DNA of 52,490 nt from Oscillatoriales cyanobacterium. GTDB taxonomy: Bacteria; Cyanobacteriota; Cyanobacteriia; Cyanobacteriales; Microcoleaceae. The stretch is taken from positions 1-52,490 of the forward strand of contig RDYN01000070.1 in assembly GCA_004293365.1 (NCBI GenBank). Direction: 5' to 3'. The translations under genes were made by a program, and so were the position numbers. The notes beneath the pieces were generated by a model. The model was given only the letters and a program-made list of their open reading frames with translations, had not been told where the DNA came from and searched no databases. This document shows positions 26,005 through 35,354 of this stretch, piece after piece. Each line of letters begins with the position of its first letter. Within the stretch, counting starts at the first letter, position 1.

Positions 26005-28548
26005 ATGCGTGCAGTGCTGATGGCTGGGGGGTCGGGAACGAGGCTCAGACCCCTGACGTGCGATTTACCTAAACCGATGGTGCCGATTCTGAATCGCCCG
26101 ATCGCAGAACACATTATCAATTTGCTAAAAAGGCATAATATTACGGAAATTATTGCGACGCTGCACTACCTTCCCGATGTGATGCGCGAATATTTTACTG
26201 ACGGTGCCGACTTTGGCGTTCAAATGACCTACGCTGTGGAGGAAGACCAACCGCTGGGTACGGCGGGTTGTGTCAAAAATATTGCGGAATTGCTCGATCG
26301 AACTTTTCTAGTCATCAGCGGGGACAGCATCACAGATTTAGACTTGACGGAAGCTATCAAATTTCACCGCCGCAAGCAATCCAAAGCCACGTTAATTTTA
26401 ACTCGCGTTCCCAACCCGATGGAATTTGGGGTGGTGATTGCGGACGATAATTACCGCATCAACCGCTTTCTGGAAAAGCCTTCTAGCAGCGAAATTTTCT
26501 CCGATACGGTCAATACCGGTACCTACATTTTAGAACCGGAAGTCTTGGACTACCTACCGGCAAATCAAGAGTGCGACTTCTCGAAAGACTTGTTTCCGCT
26601 GCTGCTGGAAAAAAACGAGCCGATGTACGGTTACATCGCGGAGGGTTACTGGTGCGATGTCGGCCAGTTGGATGTTTACCGGGAAGCTCAGTATGACGCG
26701 CTGCGGGGAAAAGTCAATCTGGATTTGAGCTATTACAACGAAGTTCGATCGGGACTTTGGGTAGGTCAAAATACTTTTATTGACGATAGCGCGATCGTCG
26801 AAGTACCCGCCATGATCGGCAACAATTGCCGAATTGGAGCCCGAGTCAAAATTAATGCGGGTTCAGTAATCGGAGATAATGTGACCGTCGGGGCTGATGC
26901 TAACATCAAACGTCCGATCGTCTGGAATGGAGCAATTATCGGCGAAGACGCTCACCTCAGGGCCTGCGTGATTTGCCGCAGTACCCGCGTAGACAGGCGC
27001 GCCCACGTCCTCGAAGGTGCTGTCGTCGGTTCTATGTCCATTGTCGGAGAAGAGGCGCAAGTCGGCCCTTCCGTGCGAGTCTGGCCGAGCAAAAATATTG
27101 AATCCGGCGCTCTGTTGAATCAAAATTTAATTTGGGGAGAACAAGCTAAACGGAATTTGTTCGGCCAGCGGGGCGTTCAAGGACTGGCCAATGTGGATAT
27201 TACCCCGGAATTTGCCGTGAAATTGGGCGCGGCTTACGGTTCTACTTTGAAACCGGGGGCTTCGGTATCGGTTTCTCGGGATCAGCGCAGCATTTCGCGG
27301 ATGGTTTCGAGATCTTTGATTGCGGGTTTGATGTCGGTGGGAATTAATGTGGTCAATTTGGAATCGACGGCAATTCCGATCGCGCGCACGGTTTCGTCTA
27401 CGATCTCCATTGCTGGCGGCATTCACGTTCGCATTTCGCCCGATCGCTCCGACCACATTTTAATTGAATTCTTCGATATCAAAGGTATCAATATCACTAA
27501 AGCTGCGGAGAAAAAAATCGAGGGCGCTTATTTTAAGGAAGATTTACGCAGGGCTCTGATTCCCGAAATTGGAGATATGTCGTACTTTAACCAAGCACTC
27601 GACGTTTACAACCGGATGTTTGAGCGGCAGATGAATGTGGAGGCAATTCGCTACAGCAATTCTAAGGTGGTGATCGATTACGTTTACGCGGTTTCTGGAG
27701 CAATTCTGCCACAAATGCTCGCTAAGTTCGGCTGCGATGCGGTGGTGCTCAATGCCAGTCTCAAGCAGACTTCTCTGAGCAACGGGGAACGGGAATATTT
27801 GCTCGACCAACTCGGCCGGGTGGTGAAAGCACTCAGCGCTAATTTTGGCGTGCAGGTGTCTGCCAACGGCGAACAGCTTATTTTGGTAGACGAGTCGGGA
27901 ATCGCGATTCGCGGGGAAATGCTGACGGCGCTGATGGTAAATTTGATGCTGACTTCCCATCCTAGAGGTACAGTAGTAGTGCCGGTGAATGCGTCTTCTG
28001 CGGTGGAGGCGATCGCCCGCCGCTATCAAAGCAAGGTAATCCGCACTAAGGCGAACCCAACTGCTTTGATGGAAGCCTCTAACAGGAACCCGAATGTGGT
28101 TTTGGGCGGCAGCGGCAATATGGGTTTTATATTCCCGCAGTTGCATCCGGGCTTTGACGGAATGTTCTGCATTGCTAAAGTGATAGAAATGATGACGATT
28201 CAGGAGCGATCGCTCGGACAGATCAAAGCCGAACTTCCCCGCGTCACCCACCGCAGCTACAGCGTCCGCTGTCCTTGGACAGTAAAAGGTTCGCTAATGC
28301 GGCATTTGGTAGAAACTCATTCGCCCGATCGTTTAGAATTAATAGATGGAGTGAAGATTTTTAACTACAGCGACGACAATTGGGTATTAGTTTTGCCCGA
28401 TGCTAGCGAACCCACCGTTCATATCTTCGCCAACAGCGAGGATCGAGATTGGGTCTCTGAAACTTTGAAGGAGTACCGCGCCCTCGTCCACGATTTTGTC
28501 ACTCAGGCCGAAGCTGCGGTTCGCCAAGATAAATTTGGTAACGGGTAA
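26005..28548 (+). CDS. mpg: Mannose-1-phosphate guanylyltransferase/phosphomannomutase-like fusion
   Basis: 847 residues in three parts. The N-terminal nucleotidyltransferase (1 to about 235) opens with MRAVLMAGGSGTRLRPLT and KPMVPILNRPI. The left-handed beta-helix hexapeptide region (about 250-370) has IGNNCRIGARVKINAGSVIG. The phosphohexomutase-like region runs from about 380 to the end. The family makes GDP-mannose or another NDP-sugar for polysaccharides. In the mutase part the phosphoserine loop TASHNP aligns with RISPDR (476-481) and the metal loop DGDGDR with SANGEQ (619-624), so mutase activity is doubtful. The start is fixed by AAGGAGGA upstream of ATG 26005. The TAA stop lies inside a GGGTAATTGGGAATTGGG repeat. 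Confidence 0.9.
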   Translation: MRAVLMAGGSGTRLRPLTCDLPKPMVPILNRPIAEHIINLLKRHNITEIIATLHYLPDVMREYFTDGADFGVQMTYAVEEDQPLGTAGCVKNIAELLDRTFLVISGDSITDLDLTEAIKFHRRKQSKATLILTRVPNPMEFGVVIADDNYRINRFLEKPSSSEIFSDTVNTGTYILEPEVLDYLPANQECDFSKDLFPLLLEKNEPMYGYIAEGYWCDVGQLDVYREAQYDALRGKVNLDLSYYNEVRSGLWVGQNTFIDDSAIVEVPAMIGNNCRIGARVKINAGSVIGDNVTVGADANIKRPIVWNGAIIGEDAHLRACVICRSTRVDRRAHVLEGAVVGSMSIVGEEAQVGPSVRVWPSKNIESGALLNQNLIWGEQAKRNLFGQRGVQGLANVDITPEFAVKLGAAYGSTLKPGASVSVSRDQRSISRMVSRSLIAGLMSVGINVVNLESTAIPIARTVSSTISIAGGIHVRISPDRSDHILIEFFDIKGINITKAAEKKIEGAYFKEDLRRALIPEIGDMSYFNQALDVYNRMFERQMNVEAIRYSNSKVVIDYVYAVSGAILPQMLAKFGCDAVVLNASLKQTSLSNGEREYLLDQLGRVVKALSANFGVQVSANGEQLILVDESGIAIRGEMLTALMVNLMLTSHPRGTVVVPVNASSAVEAIARRYQSKVIRTKANPTALMEASNRNPNVVLGGSGNMGFIFPQLHPGFDGMFCIAKVIEMMTIQERSLGQIKAELPRVTHRSYSVRCPWTVKGSLMRHLVETHSPDRLELIDGVKIFNYSDDNWVLVLPDASEPTVHIFANSEDRDWVSETLKEYRALVHDFVTQAEAAVRQDKFGNG

Positions 28549-28800
28549 TTGGGAATTGGGAATTGAGAATTGGGAATTGGGAATTGGGAATGGGTAATCG
28601 GGTATTATATTATGTCCGGTTATGCAACGATAATTCAGTTCTTAGTAAGGACTTTAGTCTTTATTAATTCATATATAAAGAGAGGACTAAAGTCCTCACT
28701 ACAAACCCTCGCTTTCCCAATGACCTGTTTGGCCAATTCCCAACTCCCCAATGACCTGTTTGCCCAATGCCCAATTCCCAATTCCCAATTCCCAATTAAG
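28549..28800. repeat. Repeat-filled spacer between mpg and ssb
   Basis: 28549-28600: tandem GGGAATTGGGAATT units. 28611-28706: a degenerate copy of the palindromic family, with TATGTCCGGTTATGCAAC at the left and AAGGACTTTAGTC/GGACTAAAGTCCTCACTAC arms but no right terminal repeat. 28715-28795: CCAATGACCTGTTTGGCCAA twice, then CCCAATTCCCAATTCC, complementary to the first block, so the ends could pair. A 78-codon frame here is repeat-derived and rejected. Confidence 0.75.
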
Positions 28801-28802
28801 TT

Positions 28803-29354
28803 ATGAATAGCTGCATTTTAATGGCGGAAATAATTCAACAACCGCAACTCCGTTATACTCCAGACAATCAACTTCAAATCGCTGAAATGCTCGTGCAGTT
28901 TCCCGGCCCAAAACCTGAAGATCCGCCGGAACATTTGAAGGTGATAGGATGGGGCAATTTAGCTCAAGAAATTCACGATAAATATCGCGAGGGCGATCGC
29001 GTGATTATTGAAGGCCGACTGGGTATGAATACGATCGACAGAGATGGTATCAAAGAAAAGCGCGCTGAACTAACAGCCCAGAGAATTTACACTCTCGGCG
29101 CCGATGCGATGAGCGCTGCACCCGCAGCTAGAACCGCCCCCGAACCCGCTCAAATTCGATCCACCGCGCCCGCTAATGTGCCGAGCAATGTGGTTCCCAT
29201 GAGTTCCCGAGGCCGCAGTTCTAACAGCGCTCCAGCCCCTGCTAAGGGCCCGTCTAGCTCGGATTGGAACTCGCATCAGTCTTCGGAGTCCGATCGCAAG
29301 CCTGGTTCCTCAACCGAAGCTGACAATCCCGATTACGATCCGATTCCGTTTTAA
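28803..29354 (+). CDS. ssb: Single-stranded DNA-binding protein
   Basis: 183 residues. The OB-fold (1 to about 100) begins MNSCILMAEIIQQPQLRYTP and includes LKVIGWGNLAQEI and GDRVIIEGRLGMNTIDRDG. A low-complexity Pro/Ala/Ser linker (about 103-175) follows, ending in the acidic tip DYDPIPF, the SSB C-terminal peptide that recruits replication and repair partners. The N-terminal strand pattern is the cyanobacterial SSB variant. It starts 3 bases after a CCAATTCCCAATTAAG repeat, with no clear Shine-Dalgarno; a second ATG at residue 7 is possible. Confidence 0.92.
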   Translation: MNSCILMAEIIQQPQLRYTPDNQLQIAEMLVQFPGPKPEDPPEHLKVIGWGNLAQEIHDKYREGDRVIIEGRLGMNTIDRDGIKEKRAELTAQRIYTLGADAMSAAPAARTAPEPAQIRSTAPANVPSNVVPMSSRGRSSNSAPAPAKGPSSSDWNSHQSSESDRKPGSSTEADNPDYDPIPF

Positions 29355-29361
29355 TCACAGC

Positions 29362-29423
29362 CGTAGGGTGCGTCACTTTCGAGTTGTTCAACACTCCGCC
29401 GGAATGTTGAGAGTGACGCACCA
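29362..29423 (+). terminator. Long hairpin after ssb
   Basis: GGTGCGTCACTTTC and GAGAGTGACGCACC form the outer stem. CAACACT/AATGTTG form an inner stem around CCGCCGG. It starts 8 bases past the ssb stop and separates ssb from the convergent lipB. It lacks a strong T-run, so it may be a dispersed hairpin repeat serving as a terminator. Confidence 0.55.
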
Positions 29424-29467
29424 TCTATAGACTTATGGCATTCCCAAGAAGCTTTCAATTCTTGAAA

Positions 29468-30223
29468 TTATCTGCGTCGATCTGTGTTTATCTGCCTTGC
29501 ATCTGCGGTTAGTCTATCAATCAAAGATTTTGGCAACAAGTCTGATGATTCCGATCGCACAATTTCCACCCCAAAAACGCGAGCAAACTCAGCAACAACG
29601 ATCGCCCTAACTCGATCGACCTCAATCCCCGGAATAAACTGCTCTAAACTACCAATCGGTCGATCGGGAATCCCGCAAGGTACAATTTGCCCAAAACCTG
29701 CCATATCCGGGCAAACATTCAAAGCAAAACCGTGCATCGTAATCCAGCGACTGACTTTAATGCCGATCGCACCCACCTTGCACCCATCCACCCAAACCCC
29801 AGTCATTCCCGGAACCCGCGAACCCTTCAGCCCGCAAACTTCCAGCACTCCCAAAAGCACTTCCTCCAACTGCCGCAAATACCAGTGCAAATCCTGCTGG
29901 TGGCGGCGCAAATTTAAAATAGGATAGCCCACCAACTGGCCAGGACAATGGTAAGTCACCTCCCCGCCCCGCTCAACTCGGTGCAACTCCGCATGAGTTT
30001 GGCTCGGGTCAAACTTCAGAAATTCCAACTTCGATCCCAGCCCCAAAGTGTAAACCGGCGGATGTTCCAGCAAAATCAGCACATCCGGCAAATCGGGATT
30101 GTCCCGGCGTTCTTGCACGAGTTTTTGCTGGATTTCCCAAGCTTGGGAGTAGGGTACTTGTCCCCAATCGAGGAGCAAGCACGGTTCGGGGATCGCAGGT
30201 TGATGAATGAGAGGGGAAATCAT
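29468..30223 (-). CDS. lipB: Octanoyl-ACP:protein octanoyltransferase LipB
   Basis: LipB moves an octanoyl group from acyl carrier protein to lipoyl domains, the first step of lipoic acid synthesis. Motifs: [54 protein letters not shown] (catalytic Lys) and [16 protein letters not shown] (catalytic Cys). ATG 30223 ([10 protein letters not shown]) is preferred over a TTG four codons upstream. The last 14 residues ([14 protein letters not shown]) and the stop codon come from a dispersed CGCAGAT..GATAAACACAGAT repeat rather than from family sequence; the catalytic core is unaffected. Convergent with ssb. Confidence 0.93.
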   Translation of the reverse strand: MISPLIHQPAIPEPCLLLDWGQVPYSQAWEIQQKLVQERRDNPDLPDVLILLEHPPVYTLGLGSKLEFLKFDPSQTHAELHRVERGGEVTYHCPGQLVGYPILNLRRHQQDLHWYLRQLEEVLLGVLEVCGLKGSRVPGMTGVWVDGCKVGAIGIKVSRWITMHGFALNVCPDMAGFGQIVPCGIPDRPIGSLEQFIPGIEVDRVRAIVVAEFARVFGVEIVRSESSDLLPKSLIDRLTADARQINTDRRR

Positions 30224-30374
30224 GAAAAAAATCAACAGTGTTTTTACGGAATATTTACGCAGTTAAAATCAAGAATTGTCAACATATGAAAAAAGATTTG
30301 GAAGATAAGTGTTTTCTAGAATACATAGTGCTATTGTATAAACTATACCCACGTTACAGAAGGGAGGGAGCTCT

Positions 30375-31028
30375 ATGAAGCTTGTTATCCAGGGTAAAAA
30401 TATAGAAATCACCGATGCCATTCGCGAGTACGTCAATCAAAAAGTTGAAAAGGCAGTTAGCCATTTTCAAACTTTGACGACGGAAGTGGATATCCATCTA
30501 TCGGTGGCTCGTAACCCCAGGATCAATCCTAAGCAGACTGCTGAGGTGACTATCTATGCTAACGGCAGCGTGATTCGGGCTGAGGAAAGCACGGAAAGCC
30601 TGTATGCTAGCATCGATTTGGTCGCAGACAAGATAGCTCGTCAACTGCGGAAATTTAAGGAAAAACGCCACGACAACAAGACCCAGAGTAGTGCCAAAAC
30701 GGTTACGGCAGTTGAAGAACATCCTGTAGTAGCAGATTTGATTGGCGATCGAACTCCCGAACTTCCACCCGAAGTAGTACGGACAAAGTATTTTGCCATG
30801 CCTCCAATGACTGTGCAAGAAGCTTTAGAACAATTGCAGATTATCGACCACGATTTCTATATGTTTCAGAATGCAGAAACAGGCGAAATTAATGTGCTTT
30901 ACGAACGCAAGAGTCAAAGCGGCTATGGAGTTATCCAGCCTCGCAATGCTAACGGCCACGGTAATAGTAAGAATGGCAAAACCGCCCACAACGTAGCACA
31001 TGAAAAATCAGGTGCTGCGAAAGGTTAG
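30375..31028 (+). CDS. hpf: Ribosome hibernation-promoting factor, long form (LrtA-like)
   Basis: 217 residues, a long-form HPF. The N-terminal S30AE/YfiA domain (1 to about 95) starts [20 protein letters not shown] and has [20 protein letters not shown]. The C-terminal dimerisation domain (about 135-195) has [20 protein letters not shown] and [17 protein letters not shown]. Long HPF pairs 70S ribosomes into inactive 100S dimers in stationary phase or darkness; the cyanobacterial orthologue lrtA was described as a light-repressed transcript. GAAGGGAGGGAG about 5 bases upstream of the ATG is a strong Shine-Dalgarno. A clear terminator-like hairpin follows. Confidence 0.95.
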   Translation: MKLVIQGKNIEITDAIREYVNQKVEKAVSHFQTLTTEVDIHLSVARNPRINPKQTAEVTIYANGSVIRAEESTESLYASIDLVADKIARQLRKFKEKRHDNKTQSSAKTVTAVEEHPVVADLIGDRTPELPPEVVRTKYFAMPPMTVQEALEQLQIIDHDFYMFQNAETGEINVLYERKSQSGYGVIQPRNANGHGNSKNGKTAHNVAHEKSGAAKG

Positions 31029-31043
31029 ATAATTGCTAATAGC

Positions 31044-31069
31044 AAAGAGAGGACTAAATTCCTCTCTTT
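31044..31069 (+). terminator. Terminator-like hairpin after hpf
   Basis: A perfect 10-bp stem AAAGAGAGGA/TCCTCTCTTT (31044-31053 with 31060-31069) has a 6-base loop. It lies 15 bases past the hpf stop, and its 3' arm ends in TTT followed by GTCTT. It lies between convergent hpf and bcp. Confidence 0.7.
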
Positions 31070-31132
31070 GTCTTACTCTTCCTCTGTGTTCTCTGCGCTC
31101 TCTGCGGTTAAATCAATCCGATCCAATCATAT

Positions 31133-31591
31133 CTAACTTTTAATACTTTCCAAAGTTTTGAGAGATTCCGAAACGTGCGCCTTAAAATCCAACATCGAGT
31201 CAAAAATATGCTTGACAACACCTTGTTTGTCAATGACGTAAGTGACTCTACCGGGCATAATCCACATGGTAGCTGGAACCCCGTACAATTGCCGCACTTT
31301 ATTGCCAGTATCGCTCAACAATGTGAAAGGTAATTGATATTTGGTGGCGAATTTTTGGTGAGACTGCTGCGAATCATCGCTAATCCCAATTACTTCTGCA
31401 CCTGCGTCTTTGAAAACTTCATAACTATCACGAAAAGCGCAAGCTTCCGCAGTACATCCGGGCGTGTCATCTTTGGGGTAAAAGTAGACGATGACATTTT
31501 TTTTGCCTTTAAAATCCTTGAGACTGACTGATGAGCCAGTTTGAGATAATAAGCTAAAATCCGGTGCGATGTCTCCTACTTTGACAGTCAT
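31133..31591 (-). CDS. bcp: Thioredoxin-dependent peroxiredoxin, Bcp/PrxQ type
   Basis: 152 residues, typical of the PrxQ family that reduces hydroperoxides using thioredoxin. The active-site segment is YPKDDTPGCTAEACAFRD: peroxidatic Cys in TPGC and resolving Cys five residues later, the atypical 2-Cys arrangement. KVGDIAPDFSLLSQTG at the N-terminus and TFVIDKQG-like TYVIDKQGVVKHIF further on also fit. No operon partner; convergent with hpf. Confidence 0.95.
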   Translation of the reverse strand: MTVKVGDIAPDFSLLSQTGSSVSLKDFKGKKNVIVYFYPKDDTPGCTAEACAFRDSYEVFKDAGAEVIGISDDSQQSHQKFATKYQLPFTLLSDTGNKVRQLYGVPATMWIMPGRVTYVIDKQGVVKHIFDSMLDFKAHVSESLKTLESIKS

Positions 31592-31654
31592 ATTTATTTA
31601 AGTGAGTGTTTTGTTTATTGATTATTATACGGTAGTTACGGGAAGAGGATTTTG

Positions 31655-31697
31655 AACCGCAGATGAGGGCGGATGAGCGGAGATGAACGCAGATGGG
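31655..31697. repeat. CCGCAGATG.. repeat abutting a stop codon
   Basis: GAACCGCAGATGAGGGCGGA and GATGAACGCAGATGGGTTAA are a variant of the CGCAGAT repeat at 17633 and 29466. It ends exactly at the TAA stop (31698-31700) of the minus-strand 1218-aa gene. Confidence 0.55.
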
Positions 31698-34600
31698 TTA
31701 ATTGGCATCTTTTGATAAAATCAAGTTGAGCACGTTTAACTCGTTGGAGCTCAACAGGTACTTATCTGTGAACATCTTGGCTCGACTTTGTTCTAAACTG
31801 TAGCTTCTAAATACGATAAATGGGAAATCTTGATATTTGTGTCCGATCGGCATTACACTATCTACAGGATACATTGCTCTCATATAAGCCGACAAAATCT
31901 CCCGAAACTGCCTGTCTTCCGGTTCTTCCAGGCTGCTGTCAGCAAAATACTCCTGCATTTCCTCCCCGCTAACGAAAGCAAACAGCGGTATGGCATAATA
32001 GCGATCGAACTGTTGGCTGAGTTGTTCAAAATACTGAGTTTTCTCCACATCGCCGTTGAGAAATTGCAAAAGCTCGATCGCACCTCCTGTTATAGCCGAT
32101 CGTACATTCTCCGGGTACGACTTGCTATCCCTAATTAGACGCATTTTTTGCAGCAACCCATTATCTCTACATTTCTGAATTTGTTCGCGTAGTCGCATCT
32201 GGTATTTTTCCAGCAAATTTTGATTAGCTAGAGGCACTACTAACAAACTACCACAAATATGACCAATCTCTAGATGATCGTAACTCAGCAAACCATCCAG
32301 CGGATTGCACTTCTCCAAAAACTTCTTGTTAAAATCATCCCGCATTTCCAGATAGGAATCGCCCTTCTGACGAGAGTTATCAGAATTCGTCAAAACAAAC
32401 TCCCCACGAGCCAAAAGCTCTTCTAGACTCGTATAAACCTCCTTTAACAGCTTATCTCCTCGGTAGCTTTCGCTCTTTAGCGTTTTAATCAAAGAAGCCA
32501 TCTTGTTACTAAAAGTATCTCCCACTGCTGAAACCGACTTACCGCCGATGGGAATCATCACAAACTTTTCCCTACCTAAATAACCATATCCCAAAATTCG
32601 CGTCATTACCGCAGTCTTCAGAATTAGCAGTAAATTCAACAAACTCAACTTACTTTCTTGTAGGGAAAGTTCCGCATCATCAGCGTAATAAACTGCTGTA
32701 TCAGACACGTAAAAAACCAACTCCTTGTCTTCACCGTCAAGGGTTTTACCCTGTTTATCTTCGCCGCGCCCCCGATAAATTACCTGTATTACTTCCATCA
32801 GATTTTTCTCAATCTGGAAGTGAGCAATATCTACTAAAATGTGCTTCGTTTTCGGGAAAGATAACCCGCGACTTCCAGATGCAGTCATAAAGATTACTTT
32901 AGCTGTATCTTTGCACTCTTGTATTTTTTGTTTCTCCTCTTCCGAGATATTCGCATGAATTTCTAGATAATCTTCAAACTGATTAAATTCTCGTTCTTTT
33001 TGAATCTTCTCAATCAATTCTGCCAATCTTTGCTTGTTTTGAATATAGACGATAATTTGTTCGACACCAGGTTGCGCCAATCGCTGATTGATATCCTGAA
33101 TTATTTCAGACTGTACCCGTTTTACTAAATCATAATTCTCTTTTAAAGACGCATCTTCATTGTATTTAACAGTTTCTACAAATACCTTATAAGTTATTTC
33201 TAAACTGCGGGCTGGATAAGAATTGGCATTAATTACCGTTGCGGCTAGCCGTTTGAATTCAAAAGGAGTAACTTGTAAAGGTTCAATTACATCCGAATTT
33301 CTAGCTAACTTTTTAAAATAGATTTTATCTGGTTCTGGGGATGTATTTTCAAGGTGTTGTTTAATCACATCTGGGTCAACAATCGAAGCATCTGCTACAA
33401 TAATTTTAGTATTAAAACCGTGTTGTGGATTATGCAACTCATGATTTTTAACCATCTTGGCAATTCCGGCCAAAAACTCAACGCCACCGTCATCTCCCGT
33501 AATTTCATCTATCATAATGAAAATATGTTTGATGCGGCTGGATATTTCTTGCATCTTAGACGTAATGACTCGTTTATCTCGTTTGTTGTAAGTATCTTGA
33601 AATATCTGTTCTAAATAATCAAGGGTACTTTGTCTATTTTCTTTCATCCTTAAAGATTGGATAGAAACGGTGGCGACAATATTATTAGAAGTTTTACAAT
33701 TAATCAGGCTATAAATCCCATTGCAAATACTATTTAGCACTCCCATAGTTTTGAGGCTAGCTGGTTCAATTACGGTTTCATTCTTTCTGGCGATTTCTCG
33801 CTGGTGGTATTCTTTTACCTTATTTTCTGGATTGTCTTTGAGGAAATTAACCGTTTTTTGTGCGAAATTTTCATCGTGGCTATTCGAGTTATACTTGACT
33901 GTGCGCTTTCCCGAATAGCTGGCGATAATATCGGAATTTGTGTTAATACAGAATAACCGATTATCGCACAGCAAACCAGTATTTTTATCTTTGAATTTCT
34001 CGATGATATCTAAGTTTACTTGCTTGCGGGGACTGACATATAAGAATAGGAATCCGTCGTCGATATGTGTTTTCAGAAAATTTGCGATCGCAGTTGTTTT
34101 CCCAATTCCCGGATTCCCAGTCAAAAAGATATAAGTTTCATCAGATTGAAGCGCTTTCACAATCAATTGGGCGTGAGCATTTCTCAAATGCAAACCGCGA
34201 TCAATTTGCAATTCGTCTGCCAGTTTATCTGATATAATATCAATGGAATTAACAAAATTGTCTATCCGTTCAGTATGACATACAGGTTGAGTAAGACTTT
34301 TCTCAATTGCTAAAAGAGAATCGACAAACTTTCGGCCTTCTTTGAAACTGCGAGCCGCGTTGAGTTCGATTACACCTAAAACTTCGGTGCGAGAATCACT
34401 AATTTCTTTGTTGGTAATTTCCTTTTGATAAATTTCGGCGCAAGTTGCTAAGAGCTTGAGTTTGTCCTGGCCTAGGGAAATTGTGCTAATATTGCGATCG
34501 CCATAACCCACCACATTAAACAAAACCTCAGCATCTTTTCCAAGGATACCTGTTTGTTGCAGAAACCCATAGAAACTGTGAGCATAGCTACCAGCCTGAA

Positions 34601-35354
34601 TCAACTTAGTGCTTTCCTTATCCTTATACTTAAAAGCTGTGAAATAGCCTTTCAAATCCTCCGAGAAATCAACACCCAAAGTGCTAGTATCCATCCGCAG
34701 ATTAGAAAACACACTTTTCGAGCGTAAATAGCTAATTTCTCTGAGCAAATACTTCCGAATCACCTCAATTTCATTGATATCCTCCGGTTTGGGAGCTAGC
34801 GTCGGAGAAAACACCGACAAATCGACGCAGAGAATTCTAAAATCATTCTCATACCGTAACAGCATCAGCGTATCAGCCTGCAAAAACTCGCCTTTTTTCG
34901 AGTAACGGCGGATGTACGAGTTAATCCGATCATCTAATAAACTAATTCTGGCAGTTGTCAACTGAGATAATAGCTGTTTAAATACTTTTTTTTCATCCTT
35001 ATTGTAGGTTCTAATACTATTCTCATTACTAAAATTGCACTGACAATATACAATCTCCAACCGCCCCAAAGTCCAGCCTGTAGATTTGATGTACTCCCGG
35101 AAAAAGTTCAACCCACCAAGAAAGCCTTTTTGGACAAAAAACAAACTCCATTTCTCAGCGATTTCAGCATCTAAACTAGCCAGCAACTTAGCTTCTCCGA
35201 TCATTTCCGCCATCATCTTTGGCAATTTGAGTTGCTGCAAATCCAGACGATAGGAATCTCCGAAATTATGAGCTAGCTTTTCCTTTTGGATATATGCCAG
35301 AATCCCGATATTGAATCCAACCTCAAACAGCCGTCCAAAATCTTCACTAATCAT
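31698..35354 (-). CDS. Large P-loop/SF2-helicase-like protein, second gene of a coupled pair
   Basis: 1218 residues, not assigned to a named family. Walker A is GNPGIGKTTA (413-422). A Walker B-like IFIMIDEITGDDGG has D616/E617. A helicase C-like segment has TASGSRGLSFPKTKHILVDI (824-843) and EVIQVIYRGRGED (855-867), resembling SF2 motifs V and VI with arginine fingers R861/R863. The N-terminal ~400 residues contain DTLMLLRYENDFRILCVDLS (161-180), vaguely like a PD-(D/E)XK core but with Ser in place of Lys. About 300 residues follow the motor with no recognised domain. The ATG overlaps the stop of the upstream 1017-aa gene (ATGA), with GGAGG upstream. The region looks A/T-rich compared with neighbours, hinting at transfer. 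A nucleic-acid-dependent motor is the likely role. Confidence 0.85.
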   Translation of the reverse strand: MISEDFGRLFEVGFNIGILAYIQKEKLAHNFGDSYRLDLQQLKLPKMMAEMIGEAKLLASLDAEIAEKWSLFFVQKGFLGGLNFFREYIKSTGWTLGRLEIVYCQCNFSNENSIRTYNKDEKKVFKQLLSQLTTARISLLDDRINSYIRRYSKKGEFLQADTLMLLRYENDFRILCVDLSVFSPTLAPKPEDINEIEVIRKYLLREISYLRSKSVFSNLRMDTSTLGVDFSEDLKGYFTAFKYKDKESTKLIQAGSYAHSFYGFLQQTGILGKDAEVLFNVVGYGDRNISTISLGQDKLKLLATCAEIYQKEITNKEISDSRTEVLGVIELNAARSFKEGRKFVDSLLAIEKSLTQPVCHTERIDNFVNSIDIISDKLADELQIDRGLHLRNAHAQLIVKALQSDETYIFLTGNPGIGKTTAIANFLKTHIDDGFLFLYVSPRKQVNLDIIEKFKDKNTGLLCDNRLFCINTNSDIIASYSGKRTVKYNSNSHDENFAQKTVNFLKDNPENKVKEYHQREIARKNETVIEPASLKTMGVLNSICNGIYSLINCKTSNNIVATVSIQSLRMKENRQSTLDYLEQIFQDTYNKRDKRVITSKMQEISSRIKHIFIMIDEITGDDGGVEFLAGIAKMVKNHELHNPQHGFNTKIIVADASIVDPDVIKQHLENTSPEPDKIYFKKLARNSDVIEPLQVTPFEFKRLAATVINANSYPARSLEITYKVFVETVKYNEDASLKENYDLVKRVQSEIIQDINQRLAQPGVEQIIVYIQNKQRLAELIEKIQKEREFNQFEDYLEIHANISEEEKQKIQECKDTAKVIFMTASGSRGLSFPKTKHILVDIAHFQIEKNLMEVIQVIYRGRGEDKQGKTLDGEDKELVFYVSDTAVYYADDAELSLQESKLSLLNLLLILKTAVMTRILGYGYLGREKFVMIPIGGKSVSAVGDTFSNKMASLIKTLKSESYRGDKLLKEVYTSLEELLARGEFVLTNSDNSRQKGDSYLEMRDDFNKKFLEKCNPLDGLLSYDHLEIGHICGSLLVVPLANQNLLEKYQMRLREQIQKCRDNGLLQKMRLIRDSKSYPENVRSAITGGAIELLQFLNGDVEKTQYFEQLSQQFDRYYAIPLFAFVSGEEMQEYFADSSLEEPEDRQFREILSAYMRAMYPVDSVMPIGHKYQDFPFIVFRSYSLEQSRAKMFTDKYLLSSNELNVLNLILSKDAN

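Noticed and set aside
27544..28251. 235-codon minus-strand frame inside mpg
   Set aside because: Long antisense shadow of a well-supported gene; His/Arg-rich composition and no domain.
28570..28806. 78-codon plus-strand frame upstream of ssb
   Set aside because: Spans GGGAATTGGG repeats and a palindromic element; residues such as NSQLPND and IPNSQFPI are translated repeats.
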